DNA of 64,000 nucleotides from Streptomyces parvus (GTDB lineage Bacteria > Actinomycetota > Actinomycetes > Streptomycetales > Streptomycetaceae): the NCBI RefSeq assembly GCF_014648875.1, contig NZ_BMRY01000007.1:186001-250000 (forward strand), written 5' to 3'. Shown one piece after another: positions 8,405 through 16,674 of the stretch. Below the pieces are notes generated by a model. The model did not search any database. It saw only the letters and a list, made by a program, of their open reading frames with translations, and was not told the origin of the DNA. Numbering within the stretch: the stretch's first letter is position 1; the number at the start of each line of letters is the position of its first letter. The translations under genes were made by a program, and so were the position numbers.

Positions 8405-9261
8405 CCACCACCCGCACCCCGAACCGGCAGACACCCCCGCACGGAACACCCGCCCGCTACCAGGGGCCCCGACGCCACGACGACTGGACGCCCTGCCGCT
8501 GCACCGACTGCCGAACCGCAGTCCGCCGAGCCGAAAAGATCCGAGACCTCCGGCGTCGCCGCGGCCACAACAGCTTCCTCAGCAGGCACATCGTCGCCGC
8601 ACACCTGCGGACCCTCCTCGACAACGGGTGGACCGGAAAGATGGTCGCCGACGCGGCCGGCATCAACCGCAAAACCGTGTGGAACATCCTCAACTCCGAC
8701 GTCACCACAGTTCGCCACGACACCGCCCGCGCCGTTCTCGCCCTCACTCCGACCCGCCGCCCCGACGGAACCGTCCCCTCCGTCGGCACAAGGCGCCGGG
8801 TGCATGCTCTTGCCGCCATGGGCTGGCCCCTCTCGTGGATCGCGGAACAAGCAGGCCTGTCCTTCACCGGGCTGCGTGACCTCTCCGCAGGCCGCACCAA
8901 GTCTGTGAAGGGCACCTACCGCGACGCGATCGATGCCCTGTACCGCACGCACTCCATGCGCCCCGGCCCATCGCAGGCTGCCCGCCGGACCGCTCTCGGC
9001 AAGGGTTGGGTGACTGCCGCAGCCTGGGACGGTGCGGTCATCGATGACCCGTCCGCCGAGCCTGAACTGAGCCCGGAGACTTCCCTCAACCGCGACGAAC
9101 TCGCAGCCATCCGCAGGGCGGATGTCGAGCACCTCGACAAGTTCGGTGTCTCCCCGGACGAGATCGCCCACCGGCTCGGCATGGCCGAGTCCACGGTCAA
9201 GGGCATCGTCAAGGAGCTCCGAGCCGGAGAGCGCCGCGACCGGTCGAAGGCGGCGGCATGA
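8401..9261 (+). CDS. HTH protein with N-terminal Cys motif, 286 aa
   Basis: An N-terminal CRCTDC knuckle (about residues 33-38) is followed by several helix-turn-helix-like units: MVADAAGINRKTVWNIL, SWIAEQAGLSFTGLRDL, and a C-terminal sigma-region-4-like unit EIAHRLGMAESTVKGIV. This layout is frequent in Streptomyces phages and plasmids and suggests a DNA-binding regulator. It overlaps the next gene, which has the same architecture, by 4 bp. Confidence 0.75.
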   Translation: MTTTRTPNRQTPPHGTPARYQGPRRHDDWTPCRCTDCRTAVRRAEKIRDLRRRRGHNSFLSRHIVAAHLRTLLDNGWTGKMVADAAGINRKTVWNILNSDVTTVRHDTARAVLALTPTRRPDGTVPSVGTRRRVHALAAMGWPLSWIAEQAGLSFTGLRDLSAGRTKSVKGTYRDAIDALYRTHSMRPGPSQAARRTALGKGWVTAAAWDGAVIDDPSAEPELSPETSLNRDELAAIRRADVEHLDKFGVSPDEIAHRLGMAESTVKGIVKELRAGERRDRSKAAA

Positions 9262-10055
9262 GCACCCGCGAGCACGGCACCTACGTCAAGTACAAGGTCG
9301 ACGGCTGCCGCTGCCAGCCCTGCCGCGACGGCGAAACCCGATACCGGGCCAACCGGTCCCGCGCGATCGCCTACGGCACCTGGCAGCCCTACGTCGACGC
9401 CGAACCCGTCCGCCAGCACATCGTCGCCCTGAACGAGTTCGGGATCGGGTGGATGCGCCTCGCCCAGCTGGCCGGTGTGCCCCGCGGCACGGTTTCCAAG
9501 CTGCTGTACGGCGACCCGAAGCGAAACATGGGTCCGTCGAAGCGCCTCCTGCCGAAGAACGCCAACGCGCTCCTCGCCATCGAGCCCACCCTCGACAACC
9601 TCGCCGACCGGGCCTACACCGACGGCACCGGCACCCGGCGCCGCCTCCAAGCCCTCGTCGCCGCCGGCTGGCCGCAGATCCGGATCGCCGAACGCATCGG
9701 GATCCAGAACTTCAACACCACCATCCGCGGCGACAAGCCCGTCCTGGCCAGCACCGCCCGGGCCGCGATCGCCCTGTACGACGAGCTGTGGCGGGCTAAC
9801 CCGCGGGACCACGGTGTCCGCGACTACGTCGTCGCACGCACCCGGCGGATCGCCGCGGAACACAGGTGGGCCCCGGTCGGGGCTTGGGACGACGACACCA
9901 TCGACGACCCCGCGGCCTTCCCGGACTGGACCGGGCACTGCGGAACCCCGGAGGGCTACCGAGCCCACTACCCGACCGGTGTCCCTCTCTGCGACCCCTG
10001 CCGCCAGGCCTACCGAAAGCACCGCGCTGTCCTCAAGACAGTCACAGCCGCATGA
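9258..10055 (+). CDS. HTH protein, paralogue of the gene before it, 265 aa
   Basis: The N-terminus carries CRCQPC and a GTY-rich motif; two HTH-like units follow (RLAQLAGVPRGTVSKLL and QIRIAERIGIQNFNTTI), then CG..GYRAHY...CDPC at the C-terminus, a second zinc knuckle. Shared features with the upstream gene (Cys knuckle, TRRR-L-ALxAxGWP before the second HTH, DDD...IDDP segment) indicate duplication. Last gene before a convergent hairpin. Confidence 0.75.
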   Translation: MSTREHGTYVKYKVDGCRCQPCRDGETRYRANRSRAIAYGTWQPYVDAEPVRQHIVALNEFGIGWMRLAQLAGVPRGTVSKLLYGDPKRNMGPSKRLLPKNANALLAIEPTLDNLADRAYTDGTGTRRRLQALVAAGWPQIRIAERIGIQNFNTTIRGDKPVLASTARAAIALYDELWRANPRDHGVRDYVVARTRRIAAEHRWAPVGAWDDDTIDDPAAFPDWTGHCGTPEGYRAHYPTGVPLCDPCRQAYRKHRAVLKTVTAA

Positions 10056-10058
10056 CAA

Positions 10059-10085
10059 GGGCGGGCCACCACACGTGGCCCGCCC
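10059..10085. terminator. convergent-gene hairpin
   Basis: 10-bp perfect stem GGGCGGGCCA / TGGCCCGCCC with a 7-nt loop, between a rightward gene ending at 10055 and a leftward gene ending at 10136, so it is positioned to stop transcription from both sides. Confidence 0.65.
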
Positions 10086-10135
10086 ACACGCACAACAACC
10101 CCGCCGGGGCGGGGGAGGGAGGAGGGGAAGTGACG

Positions 10136-10558
10136 TCAGTCCTCGGCGGCCGGCTTCTTGCGGACGATCCGGATCTTGGGCTTCTTGGGCTCGCTCGCCT
10201 CGTCGGCTCGTCGCTCGGCGCTGCTCAGGGCTTCGCCGATGATGCGTGCCTGCGACTTGTCCGACGGCTTGTCTCCTGCGCCGAGGTCTGCGAGGTGCTT
10301 GCGCAGCTCTTGGAGTACGGCTGCGTCACGGGCTGCCGTCTCGTAGAAGTCGGGCGTCACGACATAGGCCTGTCGGGCCCCGCGCTCGGTGAATGCGCCC
10401 ACCTCTCCGCCGTAGCGCACCTCGCGAATGAGGCTGGTGAGGAGTGCGCGCGCGTCGGTCATACCGACCGTGGCGACGCCGTCCTCCGCGAACTCGATGC
10501 CCTTCCCAGTAGCCATGGCCAGAGTGTAAGCCATCTCCAACACTTCCTTCCTGTTCAT
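10136..10558 (-). CDS. orphan Phd/YefM-like antitoxin
   Basis: 140 aa from an ATG preceded by AAAGG (a TTG nine bases upstream is an alternative). Residues 30-75 read GMTDARALLTSLIREVRYGG, then an ERGARQAYVV strand, matching the Phd/YefM fold in which the N-terminus binds DNA and the C-terminus masks a toxin. The C-terminal 60 residues are charged and end in a Lys/Arg-rich tail. No toxin-like gene (Doc, RelE, PIN) is adjacent; the divergent neighbour is a DNA methyltransferase. It could be a stand-alone regulator or an anti-defence antitoxin analogue. Confidence 0.7.
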   Translation of the reverse strand: MNRKEVLEMAYTLAMATGKGIEFAEDGVATVGMTDARALLTSLIREVRYGGEVGAFTERGARQAYVVTPDFYETAARDAAVLQELRKHLADLGAGDKPSDKSQARIIGEALSSAERRADEASEPKKPKIRIVRKKPAAED

Positions 10559-10701
10559 CCTGGCCAACCTTTAAAGAAGTGTGGCAGAGTAGACCCCAGG
10601 AACGCCAGACATTGCCGACGGCGAATCACGAAAACCGCGGCCCGACAGGGCCTGGTTCCGTGCGCCCGGATTCGGCAGATACAGCCCACGGGAGGGCTCT
10701 G

Positions 10702-13413
10702 ATGTACCGAAGCGACGGCAACGCACTCACCGTCATGGACTGGTTCTGTGCCGACACGGAGACCGAGATCCTCACCGCGCGCGGGTGGCGCCGCTACGAC
10801 CAGGTCGCGGTCGGCGACACGGTCGCCAGCCTCAACACGGCGGAAGGCATCGCCCGCTGGGTGCCCATCCAGCGGATGAACACCTTCAACCTGACCGACG
10901 AAAAGGTGCTCAGCATTGATGGCAAGGCCATCTCCGCGCTGGTCACGCCTGGGCACCGCTGGCCCGTCCAGCAGCGCGTCAACACCCCGACAGGCCGCCG
11001 AATGGAGTGGCAGGTTCGCACCTCGGACCAGCTCACCCTTGAGTCATCGGTCGTCCGCAGCGCCCGCTTCGAACACCCCGCAGCCAGTGATCACGATGAC
11101 GCGCTGGTGGAACTGGTCGGGTGGGCATGGACAGAGGGCAGCTACCGATCCAACGGCGGTCTGCACCTGTCTCAGTCCCCCTCGGTGAACCCTGCGAAGT
11201 GCGAACGCATCGATCAAGCGCTGCGAGCGCTCTACGGGCCGCCGATGGGGCGGGCTGGCCGCCAGGTCGGCGTCCCGGCCTGGAATGTCGCCGACTACGA
11301 GGGCACCCGCTACTGGCGGCTGAACGTCGCTGCGGCTAGCGCAATCATCGCCGCAGCCCCGGACCACGTCCTGGACCAGGCGTGGCTGCTCACCCTCACC
11401 GGCGACCAGCTCAACCTCCTGGTCGAGGTGTCAATGCTTGCGGACGGCACGACCCGCGTCCGCAACGGTGCCCGGGACTCGTCCCTGTCACAGAACCGGA
11501 AGGACCGCGCGGAAGCGTTTCAATTCGCCGCCATCCTGGCCGGGCGGGCCACGTCCATCCACCGCTGGGAGATGCAGCACAGGGGAGCCGCCTACCCGAT
11601 GTGGCGCGTTTCGATCCTGGAACGGGTCACCGCGAAGCCGCTGCGCCAGGCGACCGCCGAGTGGACCACGTACACCGGCACCGTGTGGTGCCCGACGGTG
11701 GAGCACGGCACTTGGCTGTGCCGCCGCAATGGGCTCGTGCACTGGACCGGCAACTGCGGCGCAGGCGGCTCCAGCCAGGGCGCCCACTCCGTCCCCGGTG
11801 TCAAGGTGACCAGAGCTGCGAACCACTGGGCCAAAGCCATCGACTCCCACGAGGCGAACTTCCCCGAGGCCAGCCACTACCGCGGCGACATCCGTACCGC
11901 CCCCGTCTGGGACTGGCCTGTCACCGACATCTTCTGGGCCTCCCCGGAGTGCACCAACTGGTCCGTGGCCAAGGGGAAGCGCCGCAACTTCGACACCGCC
12001 ATGCAGGGCAGCCTCCTCGACCTGCTCATCGAGCAGACGGAGGAGGAGCCGGCCGACGCCGAGGAGGAGTCCCGGGCGCTCATGGAGGAGGTGCCGCTGT
12101 ACCTCCGCGGCGTCCAGGAGCGCGGCGGCCTCGTCAAGGCCGGAGTCGTCGAGAACGTCACCGACGTCCGGGCCTGGGACCAGTGGGACCGGTGGATCGG
12201 CGAGCTCCACAAGATGGGCTACCGCACCCGCATCATCGCCCTCAACTCCATGCACGCAAACCCGCGGTCCGTGCACGCCGCACCCCAGTCCCGCGACCGC
12301 CTCTACGTCGGCTACTGGCACAAGTCGCTGGGCCGCACCCCCGACTGGGACAAGTGGCTGCGCCCCCGCGCCTGGTGCACAGGGTGCGACGCCTGGGTGC
12401 AGGCCATGCAAGTCTTCAAGACCCCGGGCCGGGACATGGGCCGCTACCGCACCCAGTACGTCTACCGCTGCCCCTCCACCACCTGCCGCAACCAGATCGT
12501 CGAACCCGAAGCCCTCCCCGCCGCCGCAGCGATCGACTGGTCCATCCCCGGACAGCGCATCGGCGACCGGGCCAAGCCCCTCGCCGACAAGACCCTCGCC
12601 CGCATCCAGGCCGGGCTCAAGAAGTTCTCCCAGCCCGTCCCGATGATGGTCCCAGCCGGAGGCACCTGGAGGAACACGGCGGTCAGCGTCGGCGAACCCA
12701 TGGGCGCCCGCACCACCCGGGAGAACGACGGGCTCATGGTCCCGCCGCTCCTCATCCCCGTCGAAGGCCGCGACGGCAAGGAAGCCCGCTCCGTCAACGA
12801 CCCGCTGCGCACCATGACGACCCGCAACGAGACCGGGCTCGCCTGGCTGCCGTTCATCGCCGAACTCCGCGGCGGCGGATCCGTCGCCCGGTCCGTCACT
12901 GACGCCCTCGCCACCGTCACCGCCTCCGGCAACCACCACGGGCTCGTCACGCCCGAACTGCCCGCCATGGTCATGCGGAACAACTCAGTGCGCGGCGACG
13001 CCGGATACCTCAGCACCCCGGTCACCGAACCCGTCCGGGCCCTCACCACGGCCGGCCACCAGTCGCTCGTCACGTGGAACGACATCCTCGTCCCCTACTA
13101 CTCCAACGGCACAGCCCGCACCGTCCGCGAACCCATCGGCGCCCTCTCCACCCGCGACCGGTACGCCCTCGTCCGCGGCGACGTCGACATCAACGACGTG
13201 CGCTTCCGGATGCTCGAACCCCACGAGATCGGCCGCGCAATGTCCTTCGCGGACGACTACATCGTCCTCGGCTCCAAGCGCGACAAGGTCCGCCAGTACG
13301 GCAACGCCGTCACCCCCAACGCCGCCGAGGTCATCCTCTGTGCCCTCGTCGAAGCCGTCACCGGCGAGGAGCTGGAGCGGTACGCCGAGCCCCAGTTGGC
13401 AGCCGCAGCGTGA
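10702..13413 (+). CDS. DNA (cytosine-5) methyltransferase interrupted by an intein
   Basis: 903-aa precursor; about 567 aa after removal of a 336-aa intein. Joined exteins give motif I DWF-CGAGGSSQGAH, then ASPECTNWS (motif IV with the catalytic Cys, though PPC is replaced by PEC), ENVTD (motif VI), QSRDRLYV (motif VIII) and a C-terminal YGNAV block (motif X). It would methylate cytosine C5 in DNA, protecting the element or its phage DNA from restriction. The start chosen is the ATG at 10702 after GGGAGGG; the open frame extends upstream but lacks an RBS. A central 120-residue part with two CxxC pairs may be the target-recognition domain. No cognate nuclease is nearby, so it looks like an orphan enzyme. 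Confidence 0.88.
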   Translation: MYRSDGNALTVMDWFCADTETEILTARGWRRYDQVAVGDTVASLNTAEGIARWVPIQRMNTFNLTDEKVLSIDGKAISALVTPGHRWPVQQRVNTPTGRRMEWQVRTSDQLTLESSVVRSARFEHPAASDHDDALVELVGWAWTEGSYRSNGGLHLSQSPSVNPAKCERIDQALRALYGPPMGRAGRQVGVPAWNVADYEGTRYWRLNVAAASAIIAAAPDHVLDQAWLLTLTGDQLNLLVEVSMLADGTTRVRNGARDSSLSQNRKDRAEAFQFAAILAGRATSIHRWEMQHRGAAYPMWRVSILERVTAKPLRQATAEWTTYTGTVWCPTVEHGTWLCRRNGLVHWTGNCGAGGSSQGAHSVPGVKVTRAANHWAKAIDSHEANFPEASHYRGDIRTAPVWDWPVTDIFWASPECTNWSVAKGKRRNFDTAMQGSLLDLLIEQTEEEPADAEEESRALMEEVPLYLRGVQERGGLVKAGVVENVTDVRAWDQWDRWIGELHKMGYRTRIIALNSMHANPRSVHAAPQSRDRLYVGYWHKSLGRTPDWDKWLRPRAWCTGCDAWVQAMQVFKTPGRDMGRYRTQYVYRCPSTTCRNQIVEPEALPAAAAIDWSIPGQRIGDRAKPLADKTLARIQAGLKKFSQPVPMMVPAGGTWRNTAVSVGEPMGARTTRENDGLMVPPLLIPVEGRDGKEARSVNDPLRTMTTRNETGLAWLPFIAELRGGGSVARSVTDALATVTASGNHHGLVTPELPAMVMRNNSVRGDAGYLSTPVTEPVRALTTAGHQSLVTWNDILVPYYSNGTARTVREPIGALSTRDRYALVRGDVDINDVRFRMLEPHEIGRAMSFADDYIVLGSKRDKVRQYGNAVTPNAAEVILCALVEAVTGEELERYAEPQLAAAA
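10747..11754 (+). mobile_element. intein with LAGLIDADG homing domain
   Basis: Begins with Cys1 (CADTETEILTARGWRRYD, block A), has block B with VTPGHRWPV (Thr-x-x-His equivalent), two dodecapeptide-like motifs (LVELVGWAWTEGS and LNLLVEVSMLADG), block F (CPTVEHGTWLCRRNG) and ends WTGN followed by Cys+1. So it is a full, probably active, class 1 intein. The penultimate His of most inteins is Gly here. It splits the SAM-binding motif I between DWF and CGAGG, a highly conserved site as usual for inteins. Confidence 0.9.
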
Positions 13414-13513
13414 CGCCCCGCCCGGACCCCGCCCCCACCTGACCCGACCGCGGGCCCCACACCGCAGACAGCCCGAACCTATCCGCACCCGCACGTCGTA
13501 GAGAAGAGATTCC

Positions 13514-14371
13514 ATGGGTTACGAGCTTCGTCGCCAGTTGCGCGAAGCGCTGGGGCCTGCCGTCACTGGCCTACAGCGCGCTGTCGCCCTGGAGATCGCC
13601 GACGACGCGAACGACGCCACCAGGGAGAGCTATGTCGAGCTCCCGGACCTTGCCCGCTGGACGGGTGCGGGCAGTGTCGACGTGGTCCGGAACGCTCTCA
13701 AGCGGCTCTCTGCGGCGGGCTGGGAGTTCCGCGTCCCGATCGGCAAGGGCAAGGACGGTCGGATCATGTACGCGGTGCCCGGCCGGCGGATGACTTTCCT
13801 CGTTCCGCCCTTTGAAGGGGTAGCGGGGGCTCACTCAGAAGAAGCCACGGCTACCCCTAAGGGAGAGCAGGGGCTACCCCAAGGGGGAGCGGGGGCTCCT
13901 TCGGAAGGAGCCGGGGCTCGTTCTGAAGGAGCCGGGGCTCCCCCCTTCTCCTCAGCCCCTCAGTCCCCTCAAGAAGAAGTAGCTACTACCGGCCTAGGGG
14001 TAGCAGCGGCTCCCCCTTCTGGTGCGGGTCGCGAAATCACCGACGAAGAGAAGGCCGAGTTCGGCCGCTTCTGGCTCCTGCATCCCAAGAGCTGCGACAT
14101 GGGCAAGACGCGCGAAGCCTGGATCGCCGCAGTCCTCAGCGGCGTCGACCCGCAGAAGATCACCACCGCAGCCGAGGCATACGCCCGCCAGATGGCGGGC
14201 CAGGACTTCCAGTTCATCAAGCAGTCCGCCGGCTGGATCCGCGACCGCCGCTACGAAGACAAATTTCCGCCCGCCCCGAACGGCAAGCCCGACCTCAAAG
14301 CCGTCGGAGGCAAGAACCACACGCCCTACCGGCAACAGACCGCACCCTCCGCCTACGCGAACGGATTCTGA
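13514..14371 (+). CDS. replication initiator, lambda O-like, with internal origin repeats
   Basis: 285 aa. N-terminal 90 residues form a winged-helix domain (ELRRQLREALG start, then LPDLARWTGAGSVDVVRNAL and LKRLSAAGWEFRV). A Gly/Ala/Glu/Pro-rich linker (about 95-165) is encoded by iterated DNA, and the C-terminal domain (EEKAEFGRFWLLHPK, then IKQSAGWIRDRRYED) resembles the helicase-loader contact domain of phage initiators. A DnaC-type loader follows 3 bp downstream. This is the lambda O-P arrangement with the origin inside the initiator gene. ATG after GAGAAGAGATTCC. Confidence 0.8.
   Translation: MGYELRRQLREALGPAVTGLQRAVALEIADDANDATRESYVELPDLARWTGAGSVDVVRNALKRLSAAGWEFRVPIGKGKDGRIMYAVPGRRMTFLVPPFEGVAGAHSEEATATPKGEQGLPQGGAGAPSEGAGARSEGAGAPPFSSAPQSPQEEVATTGLGVAAAPPSGAGREITDEEKAEFGRFWLLHPKSCDMGKTREAWIAAVLSGVDPQKITTAAEAYARQMAGQDFQFIKQSAGWIRDRRYEDKFPPAPNGKPDLKAVGGKNHTPYRQQTAPSAYANGF
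13826..13946 (+). repeat. iteron-like 21-bp repeats inside the initiator gene (candidate origin)
   Basis: GGGGCTC recurs at 13892, 13913 and 13934, exactly 21 bp apart, with decayed copies at 13826 (GGGGCTC), 13847 and 13870 (GGGGCTAC). The last full units contain an inverted repeat, CTCCTTCGGAAGGAG. The period is seven codons, giving the protein repeat EGAGAPS / EGAGARS / EGAGAPP. A repeat array in the linker of an O-like gene is the classic place for a theta origin. Confidence 0.7.
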
Positions 14372-14373
14372 CC

Positions 14374-15093
14374 ATGCCCGACCCCCAGCGCCTCGGCGGT
14401 GAACACCTCACCCGCCGCATCCAGGCCCAGCTCGAAGCCCGCGGTCTCGCACCAGTCACCCCGGGCCCGGTCGACAACACCCCCGACCCCGACGAGCCCG
14501 GCCACCCCGAGTTCCACCGCCAGCGTCGGGCCGAATGGGCCCTCCGTCGGTGGACAACCGCCACCCCTTACCGGTACCAGGAGGCCGTCGCCTCCCAGCC
14601 CGACGTCATCGCCTGGGCCGACCAGGTCGCAGCCGACCCGCGCAAGGCCGGATTTCTCTTCCTCACCGGAACGTTCGGCACCGGCAAGACGCACGAGGCC
14701 TACGGTGCCCTCCGCCGGATTGCCGACGCCGGACCCGAGAAGTACGAAGTTCTCGCACTCACCGCGCCCGACATGTACGCCCTCATGCGGCCCGGCGGCA
14801 GCGACAACGGCCCCGAGCACGAAGTGAAGCGGCTCATGCGTATCCCGCTGCTCCTCATCGACGACCTCGGTACCGAGAAGATCAGCGAGTTCACCGAGGA
14901 GGCCACCTATCGCCTCCTGAACTACCGGTACAACGAATGCCGCCCGCTGATCATCACGAGCAACCTTCCGGCGTCCGACCCCAACGGCCCGGACCTCGTC
15001 GACAAGCTCGGCGAACGCATCACCTCGCGACTCTCCCAGATGACAAAGATCGTCGACATGGTCGGTGCCGACCGTCGGCGAGGTGCCGCATGA
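14374..15093 (+). CDS. DnaC-like helicase loader ATPase
   Basis: 239 aa. Walker A GTFGTGKT (about residues 94-101), Walker B LLLIDDLG (about 163-170), sensor 1 IITSNLP (about 194-200) and an arginine-finger segment GERITSRLSQM complete an AAA+ IstB/DnaC fold. It would load the host DnaB helicase at the origin in the gene before it, from which it is 2 bp apart. An N-terminal 60 residues with FHRQRRAEWAL probably contacts the initiator or helicase. Confidence 0.88.
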   Translation: MPDPQRLGGEHLTRRIQAQLEARGLAPVTPGPVDNTPDPDEPGHPEFHRQRRAEWALRRWTTATPYRYQEAVASQPDVIAWADQVAADPRKAGFLFLTGTFGTGKTHEAYGALRRIADAGPEKYEVLALTAPDMYALMRPGGSDNGPEHEVKRLMRIPLLLIDDLGTEKISEFTEEATYRLLNYRYNECRPLIITSNLPASDPNGPDLVDKLGERITSRLSQMTKIVDMVGADRRRGAA

Positions 15094-15383
15094 AGGCCGA
15101 CGACCCCCGCATGGCCAACGTCGACTGCGCCATCGCCCGCATCGGCTACCTGTACGGCCAGACCGGCATCCAGATCGCCGAACAGTGGGTCGTCTCCCAC
15201 ATCGAAGCGCTCCTCGCCGTCACCGAAGGCCGTTCCCACAACCCGGCGGCCTTCCCCGGCTTCGGTGAGGGAACCGCAGACGAGACGGCCCGGCGCATCA
15301 TCGCCCGGCTGCTCGACGCCGGCTGGCGCCCGCCCGACGCCGACTGCCTTGACCTTCCGGCAACACCGAACGAGGCGTCGTGA
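15090..15383 (+). CDS. hypothetical protein, 97 aa
   Basis: ATG overlaps the loader stop. Soluble helical sequence with one central Gly-rich loop (PAAFPGFGEGTADETARR). Coupled on both sides; unknown role in or after replication. Confidence 0.7.
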   Translation: MKADDPRMANVDCAIARIGYLYGQTGIQIAEQWVVSHIEALLAVTEGRSHNPAAFPGFGEGTADETARRIIARLLDAGWRPPDADCLDLPATPNEAS

Positions 15384-15718
15384 CGGACTTCGATGCCGCC
15401 GACATTGCGGCGATGCGCAAGGAGGGCGACCTCCGGAGCTTCATGCGCGACCAGCTGCGGGTCGGCCGGGCGAAGCGCACCACCCAGCCCGCCGCGGTGC
15501 CGCCGCCGAAGCCGCCCGGCTACCGGGCCGGGGCCTGGCCCGCCGGAACCCGGCCGCCCGACCCGCCACCGCAGCACCACCCGCCCGCCGCCTGGACGAC
15601 GGCCCTCGACGAGTACCGGGACTGGTTCACCGCCGCCGACCACGTCGAGCTCACCAACCCGACTGCCAGCCGCCAAACGTGCGGATGCCCCGCCTGCACC
15701 CCGAGGAGAAACCTGTGA
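15380..15718 (+). CDS. hypothetical protein with C-terminal Cys pair, 112 aa
   Basis: GTG start in a 4-bp overlap. The centre is Pro-rich (about 35-70) and the end has CGCPAC, a CxCxxC knuckle. No recognised family. Confidence 0.65.
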   Translation: MTDFDAADIAAMRKEGDLRSFMRDQLRVGRAKRTTQPAAVPPPKPPGYRAGAWPAGTRPPDPPPQHHPPAAWTTALDEYRDWFTAADHVELTNPTASRQTCGCPACTPRRNL

Positions 15719-16035
15719 CTCGTACCCGCTACGGCCAGCCCGCCCCGATGCCCGACAGCATCCGCCACTTCATGCGCACCGGCCAGCACCCGGCCCGGTC
15801 CATCCCGTGCCCTCGCTGTGGGGCTGCCGCCCACCGGCCGTGCCGGATTCCGTCCCGGGGTGTGCCGCTTGCCCAGGTCCACCAGCAGCGCATCGACGCC
15901 CGCGCCCAACTGGTGGCGTGCTGCCCCACCTGCCAGGTCACCCCGACCGTTCCGTGCCACAGCGCGGGGAGGGCCCTCGACAACGGGGCCGTCCACCCCG
16001 CTCGGCACACCGAGGCAGACCGGAGTGCCGCATGA
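15715..16035 (+). CDS. zinc-finger protein, 106 aa
   Basis: GTG start in a GTGA overlap. CPRCGAAAHRPC and later CCPTCQVTPTVPC are two CxxC...C units of the type seen in the actinobacterial zinc finger (zf-like, CP.C.A....C) found in many Streptomyces phage proteins. Probably nucleic-acid binding. Confidence 0.7.
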   Translation: MTRTRYGQPAPMPDSIRHFMRTGQHPARSIPCPRCGAAAHRPCRIPSRGVPLAQVHQQRIDARAQLVACCPTCQVTPTVPCHSAGRALDNGAVHPARHTEADRSAA

Positions 16036-16352
16036 ACCGCCAGTGCAGCGTTGACGGTTGCACCCGGCAGGCCCGCCCGCAGCGGCGCCTGTGCCACGGC
16101 CACCGGGCCAGGGTTGCCCGGTACGGGGACCCGCACTTCACCCAGTGGGGCACCGCCGACCCGGTCGACGTCGAGCTCATCGTCACCGAGCAGCGGCCGG
16201 CCGAAGGGCTCACCCGGCTCGAACGAGTCCTCGTCGCCCGCGGCCTGACCGAACGGCAGGTGCCCGCGGCGGAGGTGGCCCGGATCGTCGGGGTCGACAA
16301 GCGGACCGTCGAGCGGTGGCGGTCCCGTGACCGGCAGAAGCAGGCGGCGTGA
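16032..16352 (+). CDS. small zinc-finger plus HTH protein, 106 aa
   Basis: N-terminal CSVDGCTRQARPQRRLCHGH, a Cys3His-type finger, followed by a C-terminal helix-turn-helix (AEVARIVGVDKRTVERWRS). Likely DNA-binding. Coupled with both neighbours by 4-bp overlaps. Confidence 0.75.
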   Translation: MNRQCSVDGCTRQARPQRRLCHGHRARVARYGDPHFTQWGTADPVDVELIVTEQRPAEGLTRLERVLVARGLTERQVPAAEVARIVGVDKRTVERWRSRDRQKQAA

Positions 16353-16585
16353 AGGCCGGCCCGCGGGGGACCGGTCGGCGGCCGGGGCGCGGGCGTGAGG
16401 CCCCGTCGCGGCCCAAAACCCGCCCTCTCGCGCCCGAACAGGCCGCCGAGGCTCCGGAGTCCGTGCGACCCCGGGAACGCCCCACAGGGGCCCGCACAGC
16501 CGATCCGGCCCCGGGTGTCGAGCAGATCCCCGGTCAAACCGCCCTAGAACTCCGGCCCATGCAGCCGACCTTGTGGTCGCTGTGA
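16349..16585 (+). CDS. low-complexity basic protein, 78 aa
   Basis: GTG start overlapping the preceding stop is the main support. The sequence is Arg/Pro/Gly-rich in its first half and ends ELRPMQPTLWSL. Probably a small nucleic-acid binding or disordered protein; could be spurious. Confidence 0.5.
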   Translation: MKAGPRGTGRRPGRGREAPSRPKTRPLAPEQAAEAPESVRPRERPTGARTADPAPGVEQIPGQTALELRPMQPTLWSL

Positions 16586-16605
16586 CCGCCGGCCTCAAAG
16601 CAGTA

Positions 16606-16638
16606 CCGGCTGCCCCCGTCGCTATCGGGGGCAGCCGG
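16606..16638. terminator. perfect 13-bp intergenic hairpin
   Basis: CCGGCTGCCCCCG and its exact complement, 7-nt loop, no U-tract, in the gap before the DPPY methyltransferase gene. Confidence 0.6.
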
Positions 16639-16674
16639 CCCGCCCACCGTACCTGCACTCACCTGGAGCTCTTG

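Noticed and set aside
10555..10956. Leftward frame overlapping the methyltransferase start
   Set aside because: It covers the intein N-terminus in antisense and has no RBS.
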